Source of the DNA: Alphaproteobacteria bacterium MarineAlpha9_Bin7
GTDB taxonomy: Bacteria; Pseudomonadota; Alphaproteobacteria; UBA7887
DNA length: 7,444 bases
Assembly: GCA_002938115.1 (NCBI GenBank)
Contig: PTKD01000096.1
Span: 1-7,444, forward strand
Reading direction: 5' to 3'
Positions within the stretch are counted from its first letter, which is position 1. Each line of letters starts with the position of its first letter. The position numbers and the translations under genes are program-made. The notes beneath the pieces were generated by a model. It worked only from the letters and a program-made list of their open reading frames with translations, had not been told where the DNA came from and ran no database searches. This document shows positions 1 through 5,594 of the stretch, one piece after another.

Positions 1-438
1 GATGACTACGTCAAAAAGTTTCATGATTTTTTTGATTGCAGGGGTGTTGGGGGATGTGGTCTCAAGGGATCCAAAGTTGTTCGTTAAACACGCTGTTTTG
101 TATCGTTTCGAAACTATCCCCAACGCATCAACCATTTCTTGACGTAATTCTCCGTGAATGCAGTTAAGCACGGCAGCTCCGTCCACCGTTTGACCTGCCT
201 CTTGTGCTTCTGTCTCAAAAATCTTGCAGAATTGCGGGATATTTACCTCACCACGCTCAAGTTTGGCCCACGCATTTGACGCACTGTTTGTCGAGTTTAG
301 GGTACGAATGAAATCTCTTGGTAAATTGGCCTCAGTCTCGTAACGATTGAAAGCTTCGAAAGGACTGGTCGTAAAAACACCTCCGAAATCCCAAAGGATG
401 GCGCGAACAGGACTGCATGGTCTAGATTGAATGTTCAT
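1..438 (-). CDS. HAD-IA family hydrolase (ACAD10/soluble-epoxide-hydrolase N-domain type), 3' end outside window
   Basis: An open frame of 146 codons starts at ATG 438-436 and leaves the window at its left edge without a stop, so the C-terminal part is missing. HAD motif I is ILWDFGGVFTTSP (residues 14-26) with the presumed nucleophile Asp17; motif II is CLTNN with Thr119. Motifs III and IV would lie outside. Position +2 after the nucleophile, normally the general-acid Asp of phosphatases, is Gly19. The DFGGV/DMGGV form is known in HAD proteins related to the ACAD10 N-domain and in YihX-like phosphatases, so activity cannot be excluded. The start overlaps the stop of the upstream ligase as ATGA (438-435), which implies one transcript and translational coupling. 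Family membership is clear; substrate is unknown. A phosphatase acting on a phosphorylated hydroxyacyl intermediate is one possibility (inference), a haloacid dehalogenase another. Confidence 0.82.
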   Translation of the reverse strand, partial: MNIQSRPCSPVRAILWDFGGVFTTSPFEAFNRYETEANLPRDFIRTLNSTNSASNAWAKLERGEVNIPQFCKIFETEAQEAGQTVDGAAVLNCIHGELRQEMVDALGIVSKRYKTACLTNNFGSLETTSPNTPAIKKIMKLFDVVI

Positions 439-2003
439 TCTGGAGCGTTACCAGGAAATCTTATGCGCAACTCTCGTTTTAAAGCCTTACCGCTGGGGTT
501 CCTCGGGATCATATCGATAAATTCGACGGCTTTTGGCAACTTATAGCGGGCTAGTTTCCCGACACAATATGCCATTACGTCGTCACTGGTTAAGGTGTCG
601 CCCGACCGCACTACCACTGCTAGCGGAGATTCACCCCAGACTCGACTTTCTTGGCCGATCACTGCCACGTCGTGCACCTCCGAATGGGAGAGAATCACGT
701 TCTCAATTTCTGCCGGATACACGTTCTCCCCGCCGGAGATAATCATGTCCTTGATACGGTCCTGGATATAAATGAAACCTTCTGCATCGACGGTAGCAAC
801 ATCACCAGTGTAAAGCCAACCTTCGCGGAGGGAGTCCCTAGTTGCAGCGGGGTTGTTCCAGTATTCCTTCATTACATGGCGGCCACGAACGATTATTTCC
901 CCCGGCTCATCCGGTTTCACGTCTTCGCCCTTTTCATCCACTACACGAATGTCTGTATGAAAGAATGCCTTGCCGCACGAGCCTGGGTGGCTGGCAACGT
1001 CCATGCCAGTAAGCAAAGTTGCTGGACCGCAACATTCGGTCAAACCATACGCCTCATTAATGGGTATGTTGCGAGCCGCATATGCTTCTATGAGCGATAC
1101 TGGCACCGGGGCTGCACCACTTATGATCCACCGCAAACGTTCGTGGTTGCACTGATCTATCTCCGGAGCCTGGATCATAAAATTCAGCATCGCCGGGACG
1201 GCCAAAGAGGTATCAATCCGTTCCTCTTGTATCAGATTCCAAACCTGCCCTGCATCGAAGGTTCGCTGAACAACATTGGTAACTCCGCGGTAGACATTGG
1301 CCGTCACCGGTGTGAGTGCGCCAACGTGATAAAGTGGCAGTATAAGCAAATAGCGGTCGTACAGTTGTGCATCGCCCGTTGCTGACCAGGTGATACATGC
1401 CCACATGGCAGAGTTGTGGGTGTGGACCACGCCCTTTGGCAACCCAGTCGTACCTGAAGTGTACATGATGTAAAGCATGTCTTCCTCGGCCGCAGCTGGT
1501 TCAGGCTCGTCTTGGGATGATTGTTCACGCAAATGATCGTAGTCCAGTGCAAAATCAGCCTTCGCGTTGGGATCTCCATCTGGGGCCGATACAAAAATCC
1601 AGTCCTCGACGGCAGTACCCTCTTTCCCTCTGGATTGGAGATCTGCCACTATTTCGGAGAACTCCGCACCGTATACGAGTACTCGCGAACCAGAGTCGTG
1701 AAGAATGTACGCCAGTTCATCTGCCACTAGGCGGGTATTGAGCGGGACAGTGACCGCACCAATCTTTGCAAGGGCAAAAAAGGTTTCCAGGTAGGCGGGA
1801 CAGTTGTGCATCAACAAAGCCACCCGGTCTCCTTTTTTTACATCACCGTCACTTAAGACATGAGCGATTTGGTTGGAACGTTTGTTCAGTTCCTCGTAGG
1901 AAAGTCGGAGGCCACTTGCGATATCAACGAAGGCTTCCAGGTTTGGGCTGAGAGAGGCCCGCTTGCTCAAGAACAGGCCTATATTGTCACGCATGGTCTT
2001 CAT
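435..2003 (-). CDS. AMP-forming acyl-CoA ligase (fatty/aromatic acid-CoA ligase-like)
   Basis: A 522-residue member of the ANL adenylating superfamily, full length for a cytoplasmic FadD-like ligase. It activates a carboxylic acid with ATP to an acyl-adenylate and then transfers it to CoA. All core motifs are present: the phosphate-binding loop YTSGTTGLPKGV (181-192), YGLTE (319-323), YTGD (398-401), the hinge region DRIKDMIISGGENVYP (415-430), and the C-terminal PSGK with catalytic Lys506. There is no signal peptide or membrane segment. Substrate cannot be read from sequence; the surrounding oxygenase, epoxide hydrolase and SDR genes suggest an oxidised terpenoid, aromatic or fatty acid. Two in-frame ATGs compete: 2003-2001, with GAGG only 3 bases upstream, and 1994-1992, with the same GAGG 12 bases upstream. 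The longer form is listed. It heads a minus-strand operon with the HAD gene and is divergent from the GST operon. Confidence 0.95.
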   Translation of the reverse strand: MKTMRDNIGLFLSKRASLSPNLEAFVDIASGLRLSYEELNKRSNQIAHVLSDGDVKKGDRVALLMHNCPAYLETFFALAKIGAVTVPLNTRLVADELAYILHDSGSRVLVYGAEFSEIVADLQSRGKEGTAVEDWIFVSAPDGDPNAKADFALDYDHLREQSSQDEPEPAAAEEDMLYIMYTSGTTGLPKGVVHTHNSAMWACITWSATGDAQLYDRYLLILPLYHVGALTPVTANVYRGVTNVVQRTFDAGQVWNLIQEERIDTSLAVPAMLNFMIQAPEIDQCNHERLRWIISGAAPVPVSLIEAYAARNIPINEAYGLTECCGPATLLTGMDVASHPGSCGKAFFHTDIRVVDEKGEDVKPDEPGEIIVRGRHVMKEYWNNPAATRDSLREGWLYTGDVATVDAEGFIYIQDRIKDMIISGGENVYPAEIENVILSHSEVHDVAVIGQESRVWGESPLAVVVRSGDTLTSDDVMAYCVGKLARYKLPKAVEFIDMIPRNPSGKALKRELRIRFPGNAPE

Positions 2004-2063
2004 TATCCTCTTTGCCGGCGATGGTTTAGGTTAGGCTTGTCTCGGGATCAAGGAGAACATTAA
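2004..2063. promoter_or_regulatory. Divergent control region between ligase and GST operons
   Basis: Sixty bases separate two divergent start codons, so promoters for both operons must lie here or reach into the flanking coding sequence. The plus side carries a strong ribosome binding site AAGGAG (2050-2055) 8 bases before the GST ATG. The minus side carries GAGG (2010-2007). I see no convincing -35/-10 pair or clear operator palindrome. The octamer GGGATCAA (2044-2051) directly precedes the GST ribosome site and recurs in front of the SDR gene. Confidence 0.6.
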
Positions 2064-2687
2064 ATGAAATTTTACGCGGCTTCACCGTCCCCGTTCGTGC
2101 GCAAGGTCTTGGTATTGGCGTTAGAGACCGGACTATCGGGTCGATTGGAGCATGTTGCGATTAAGACCACTCCGATTGCGCCAGATATCGAACTGATTCG
2201 ATCAAACCCGGTCGCGAAAATGCCGACCCTAGTAACAGATGGTGGGGCAACCCTATATGACTCTCGAGTGATATGCGAATATCTGGATAGCCTTCACGAT
2301 GGCGTCAAAATGTTTCCCGCGGAGGAGGCTAGTCGATGGGTGGCTTTACGTCGTCAAGCGCTAGGAGACGGGATGCTCGATGCCGCGGTGTCGATCCGTT
2401 ATGAGGTGATTCTTAGGCCCGACGGAAAACGTTGGCCTGAGTGGGTTGCAGGTCAGATGGGGAAAGTCCGACGAGGGTTTGATGCTTTAGAGAGCGAAGT
2501 TGCAACCTTTAAGGACGAAATAAACATTGGCACTATTACGGCAGGCTGTGCGGCCGGGTACCTTGATTTCCGATTTGCAGAGGAGGATTGGCGCGCCACT
2601 CGGCCACGTTTGCGCGATTGGTATGCACAATTCTCTGCACGTGATTCTATGGTTAAGACCGACCCGGTCGCAGATGTTGAAGTTTGA
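2064..2687 (+). CDS. Glutathione S-transferase family protein (YibF-like)
   Basis: A 207-residue protein of normal cytosolic GST length. The N-terminal thioredoxin-fold domain (about 1-77) opens with MKFYAASPSPFVRKV, where Ser7 or Ser9 is the likely glutathione-activating residue as in YibF-type proteins. NPVAKMPTLV contains the conserved cis-proline Pro54, and LYDSRVICEYLD supplies Asp66-Ser67, which bind the gamma-glutamyl part of glutathione. The remainder (about 88-207) is the all-helical domain. The start ATG has AGGAG 8 bases upstream. It is the first gene of a three-gene operon, 28 bases before the SDR. In this company it may conjugate an epoxide or another electrophile made in the pathway, or remove glutathione from a conjugate. 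That role is inference; general detoxification is the alternative. Confidence 0.9.
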   Translation: MKFYAASPSPFVRKVLVLALETGLSGRLEHVAIKTTPIAPDIELIRSNPVAKMPTLVTDGGATLYDSRVICEYLDSLHDGVKMFPAEEASRWVALRRQALGDGMLDAAVSIRYEVILRPDGKRWPEWVAGQMGKVRRGFDALESEVATFKDEINIGTITAGCAAGYLDFRFAEEDWRATRPRLRDWYAQFSARDSMVKTDPVADVEV

Positions 2688-2700
2688 CAAGGGATCAATT

Positions 2701-2708
2701 GAGGAGGG
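2701..2708 (+). promoter_or_regulatory. Ribosome binding site fixing the SDR start
   Basis: GAGGAGGG ends 7 bases before ATG 2716 and is the strongest ribosome site in the window. It decides the SDR start: the reading frame stays open back to an ATG at 2527, but that would overlap the GST gene by about 160 bases and add 63 residues unlike any SDR N-terminus. Confidence 0.85.
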
Positions 2709-2715
2709 CCGCATA

Positions 2716-3477
2716 ATGGATTTGGGACTTAAGGGGAAAAGAGCGATTGTGACCGGCGGCACAAGGGGAATTGGGCGTGCTATTGTTGACCGTTTAGCCG
2801 TGGAAGGATGTCACGTAGCACTCTGTGCACGCGGAACCGAAGAAGTTGCAGCAACTGTCGAATCTGTAAAATCATCAGGCGTAGACGGTTATGGCAAGAC
2901 GGTGGACGTCGCAGATTCACACGCGTTATGTGACTGGGTTGAAGAGGCGTCGACCCTGTTGGGTGGGCTTGACGTGTTGGTTCCGAACGTTAGTGCGCTT
3001 GCAGTTGCCAATACTGAGGAATCATGGCGGGCTGGATTTGATACTGATCTACTGGGAAGTTTTCATGCAGTGGAAGCCGCGATGCCCCATCTGGAGAAAT
3101 CAACAGATGGGTCCATTGTTCTCATTGCAAGTACGGCCGCATTGGAGATTTACCTTGGGCCACGTCCCTACAATTCGATTAAAGCCGCACTCGTGGCGTA
3201 TGGCAAAGGGTTGAGCCGAGAACTTGCCCCTAAAGGAATGAGAGCTAACATAGTGTCTCCGGGTTCCATCTATTTCGAGGGAGGAGTTTGGGGAGAGGCA
3301 AAGGCGAACGCGCCCGAGCTTTACGCTACAATGTTGCAACGCAATCCAATGGGTCGGATGGGTATGCCAGAAGAGGTCGCCAACGCGGTCGCGTTTCTGG
3401 CTAGCCCTGCGGCAAGTTTTATTTCCGGTGCCAATCTCGTGGTAGATGGCGCACTGACCCAGCGCGTGCAATATTAG
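2716..3477 (+). CDS. SDR-family NAD(P)-dependent oxidoreductase
   Basis: A 253-residue classical-size short-chain dehydrogenase that would interconvert an alcohol and a ketone with NAD(P)(H). The cofactor loop TGGTRGIG lies at 13-20, the catalytic Ser139, Tyr152 and Lys156 form the expected S-x12-Y-x3-K pattern, and SPGSIYFEGGVW (181-192) follows the usual PG turn. Two positions differ from textbook SDRs: the NNAG element is NVSA (91-94), and the active-site Asn of the alpha-4 helix region is Asp111 (FDTDLLGSF). From memory, a subgroup of SDRs shares NVSA, the Asp and the ending VVDGALT, so this is probably a family trait. Arg17 after TGGT may favour NADPH, but no strong prediction is possible. 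The ATG at 2716 follows a strong ribosome site. It sits between the GST and aldolase-like genes, so it likely oxidises a hydroxylated or glutathionylated intermediate (inference). Confidence 0.93.
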   Translation: MDLGLKGKRAIVTGGTRGIGRAIVDRLAVEGCHVALCARGTEEVAATVESVKSSGVDGYGKTVDVADSHALCDWVEEASTLLGGLDVLVPNVSALAVANTEESWRAGFDTDLLGSFHAVEAAMPHLEKSTDGSIVLIASTAALEIYLGPRPYNSIKAALVAYGKGLSRELAPKGMRANIVSPGSIYFEGGVWGEAKANAPELYATMLQRNPMGRMGMPEEVANAVAFLASPAASFISGANLVVDGALTQRVQY

Positions 3478-3501
3478 TGTTGGCTTCACTGAGAAAGATC
3501 A

Positions 3502-3506
3502 GAGGA
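3502..3506 (+). promoter_or_regulatory. Ribosome binding site supporting a GTG start
   Basis: GAGGA lies 7 bases before GTG 3514-3516, the best spacing available. The next in-frame ATG (3523) would be 16 bases away. The GTG is therefore preferred as start of the aldolase-like gene; the difference is only three residues. Confidence 0.65.
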
Positions 3507-3513
3507 AACTAGT

Positions 3514-4296
3514 GTGAAAAATATGTCGATAGTAGAGATGCCGCTGAAGTCCATGCAGAACCAAGTTAGCGAAGAAGAATGGAAACAAAGGGTCAATCTT
3601 GCGGCCTGTTATCGATTAGTTGCTCACTTTGGATGGGACGATCTCATCTATACCCACATATCGCTTCGGGTTGCGGGTTGCGCGAATCATTTTCTCTTTA
3701 ATCCCTATGGGATGATGTTTGAGGAGATCACTGCTTCCAGCCTGATTAAAGTAGATCTGGACGGCAGCGTGGTTATGGAGAGCCCATACGGTTTTAATCC
3801 GGCTGGTTTTGTGATTCATGGGGCGATCCTGGGTGCTCGCCCCGATTTGAATTGTGTTCTCCATCTGCATACGGATCAGGGGATGGCGGTGTCGGCCCAA
3901 CGGCGAGGGTTGTTGCCGATAGTACAGATAGGTGCGTTGTTGCAACCAGATATTGCTTATCATGATTACGAGGGCCCCGCCACGGATACCGAAGAAAGGG
4001 TGCGCCTGGTGCATGATCTTGGTGAGAAAAACTTGATGATACTCCGCAACCACGGGACATTGACCGTGGGGAAGATTGTGTCGGATGCTTTTTTGAGAAT
4101 GTATAACCTGGAGCGAGCCTGCAAGGCTCAAGTGCTCGCTATGAGCGATTCCGAGGAGTTGGAATTACCGACAGAGACTGCCTTACAGAAAGCTGGAGAA
4201 CAGGGGAGAAAGTCGTTTCGTGACGGTCACTCCGATCTTGTCTGGGCAGCACTGCTAAGGATGCTGGATCGTCGCGATCCATCTTTCCGTGATTAG
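3514..4296 (+). CDS. Class II aldolase/adducin-family protein
   Basis: A 260-residue cytoplasmic protein with one class II aldolase/adducin head domain (about 24-215). Metal-binding histidines are visible: LHLHT gives His117 and His119, and LRNHGTLTVG gives His180, matching His92, His94 and His155 of fuculose-phosphate aldolase. By the spacing to His117, the position of the catalytic glutamate (Glu73 of FucA) is Gly98 in NPAGFVIHGA. NPAGFVIH and YHDYEG are, from memory, shared by a bacterial subfamily labelled only class II aldolase/adducin, so loss of Glu is not a local mutation. Likely a divalent-metal enzyme for retro-aldol cleavage, decarboxylation or isomerisation of a hydroxy-keto intermediate, but the reaction is unknown. 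It starts at GTG, 36 bases after the SDR stop, as the last gene of the operon, and is convergent with the epoxide hydrolase gene. Confidence 0.92.
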   Translation: MKNMSIVEMPLKSMQNQVSEEEWKQRVNLAACYRLVAHFGWDDLIYTHISLRVAGCANHFLFNPYGMMFEEITASSLIKVDLDGSVVMESPYGFNPAGFVIHGAILGARPDLNCVLHLHTDQGMAVSAQRRGLLPIVQIGALLQPDIAYHDYEGPATDTEERVRLVHDLGEKNLMILRNHGTLTVGKIVSDAFLRMYNLERACKAQVLAMSDSEELELPTETALQKAGEQGRKSFRDGHSDLVWAALLRMLDRRDPSFRD

Positions 4297-4310
4297 TTGT
4301 GTGGCTGATC

Positions 4311-5462
4311 TTATCTTCCGATAATTTGTCGGAAAGTTCGCAGGTCGTTGACGAATAATTCCGGCTCCTCCATGGCGGCAAAATGACCGCCACGAGGCAT
4401 ATCTGTCCAGTGGACGATGTTGTACATTTTTGCTGCGTAGCTTCTCGGTGGCCACGGGATGAACTCCTTTGCAAAGTTGGCGACGCCGACCGGCGCGTTA
4501 ATTCGACTTCCTTTCGGTAGAAAACGGCTATTCTCGTCCGCATATGCACGGTAAATCCATGACGCTGTGTTGAAAGTCTGGGTTACCAAATAAATCATTA
4601 TGTTGGCTAGCAATTGATCCTTGGAAAACACGGTTTCTATTTTGTTGTGTTCAATGTCTCCCCAACGCTGGAATTTTTCGACAATCCATGCAGCAACGCC
4701 AACAGGGCTGTCCATCATTGCGTAAGATAACGTCTGCGGTTTGGTGGATTGAATTTGAAAATATCCTCCTTCTGCAGCAAATATTTTTTGCGCTGCATTT
4801 GCCCATGTTTTCTCTTCGTTTGATTCTGGGTAAACTCCTGAAGTGCGGACGCCGAACATGTTGAGGTGAACTCCGTCGCAGTGGTGCTTGTGATCAAAGC
4901 CTATCCAACCAGAGATTACGCTGCCCCAATCTCCGCCCTGGGCTAGGAAACGATCATAACCAAGTTTCTTGGTCATCAGGTTTGTAAATAGGCTAGCGAT
5001 GGCTCTTGGGCCAATAGGTGTGCGGGGTTTCGCGGAGAAGCCAAACCCGGGCAGAGATGGGGCTACTACCGAGAACGAGTCATCGATACGGCCCCCGAAT
5101 CGTTCGGGGTGCGTTAGCGGTTCAATAACATTTAGGAACTCGTAAATTGAGCCAGGCCATCCGTGGCTCAAAAGTAGAGGCTGTGGCGATGGACCTGAGC
5201 CTGGTTCGTGTATGAAGTGGAGATCTATCCCGTCCACAGATGCGACAAATTGTGAAAACTGGTTAATTGCACGTTCCTGAATACGCCAATCAAACCCATC
5301 CTGCCAGTAGTCACACAGCTCTTTCATATAATTGATGGTAGTGCCGTATTCCCACTCGTTTCCGTCGGGCTCTTCATGCCATGTGAATGCGGATACCCGA
5401 TCGCGAATTTTGGCCAGAGTTGCGTCCGGGATATTGATAACAAAGGGATCAATTGTAGACAT
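4311..5462 (-). CDS. Epoxide hydrolase, EHN type (alpha/beta hydrolase)
   Basis: A 383-residue protein with the microsomal-epoxide-hydrolase-like plan: an N-terminal EHN segment (about 4-113, IDPFVINIPD at the start) followed by the alpha/beta hydrolase core. The oxyanion-hole motif is HGWPG (100-104). The nucleophile is Asp178 in GGDWGS; Glu333 and His360 (RGGHF) complete the triad, with the same 27-residue Glu-His spacing as in mammalian microsomal EH. Tyr304 is a candidate ring-opening proton donor. It hydrolyses an epoxide to a vicinal diol through an alkyl-enzyme ester. Unlike the mammalian enzyme it has no N-terminal membrane anchor and should be cytoplasmic. The start fits the family, yet there is no Shine-Dalgarno sequence in the 20 bases before it. 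Divergent from the P450 gene, its most plausible source of epoxide substrate (inference). Confidence 0.94.
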   Translation of the reverse strand: MSTIDPFVINIPDATLAKIRDRVSAFTWHEEPDGNEWEYGTTINYMKELCDYWQDGFDWRIQERAINQFSQFVASVDGIDLHFIHEPGSGPSPQPLLLSHGWPGSIYEFLNVIEPLTHPERFGGRIDDSFSVVAPSLPGFGFSAKPRTPIGPRAIASLFTNLMTKKLGYDRFLAQGGDWGSVISGWIGFDHKHHCDGVHLNMFGVRTSGVYPESNEEKTWANAAQKIFAAEGGYFQIQSTKPQTLSYAMMDSPVGVAAWIVEKFQRWGDIEHNKIETVFSKDQLLANIMIYLVTQTFNTASWIYRAYADENSRFLPKGSRINAPVGVANFAKEFIPWPPRSYAAKMYNIVHWTDMPRGGHFAAMEEPELFVNDLRTFRQIIGR

Positions 5463-5594
5463 GGTTATCAGGGTTGGCTCGGTACCGCTCCCTTTGCTCT
5501 AAGGATGAAATCGTAGTTCCATACTAGCGGAACCGACATGTCTTGCGTTAGTAACTTCTGGCGCTAGGATGTTCTGATTCGGAGATTTTTGTTG
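5463..5594. promoter_or_regulatory. Divergent control region between epoxide hydrolase and P450
   Basis: This 132-base gap must drive both genes. For the P450, a weak sigma-70-like pair TTGCGT (5543-5548) and TAGGAT (5565-5570) is spaced by 16 bases, and GGAG (5581-5584) is the ribosome site. For the hydrolase, reading leftward, TAGTAT (5527-5522) is a possible -10 box without a good -35. No ribosome site precedes the hydrolase start; AAAGGGAG lies too far upstream (about 28 bases). The palindrome CGGTACCG (5480-5487) and a short inverted repeat (5516-5533) are the only symmetric elements seen. Confidence 0.5.
5516..5533. repeat. Short inverted repeat GTTCC-8-GGAAC, possible operator
   Basis: Arms GTTCC (5516-5520) and GGAAC (5529-5533) are separated by 8 bases in the middle of the divergent gap and cover the possible hydrolase -10 box. 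Arms this short occur by chance fairly often, so an operator role is only a possibility. Confidence 0.2.

Noticed and set aside
651..1385. Long plus-strand open frame of 244 codons opposite the ligase gene
   Set aside because: It is antisense to a clearly conserved ligase, has no recognisable motif and is a shadow of the coding strand.
2527..2715. N-terminal extension of the SDR by 63 residues
   Set aside because: It overlaps the GST coding region, has no ribosome site, and the SDR cofactor loop sits at the normal distance from ATG 2716.
4265..4281. Perfect 7-base hairpin TGGATCG-TCG-CGATCCA near the end of the aldolase-like gene
   Set aside because: It lies inside the coding sequence and is followed by TCTTTCC, not a run of T, so it is not a convincing terminator.
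4316..4334. Inverted repeat TTCCGA-7-TCGGAA at the convergent gene ends
   Set aside because: The stem is only 6 bases and A/T-capped, lies inside the last codons of the epoxide hydrolase and has no T-tract in either direction; a terminator cannot be claimed.
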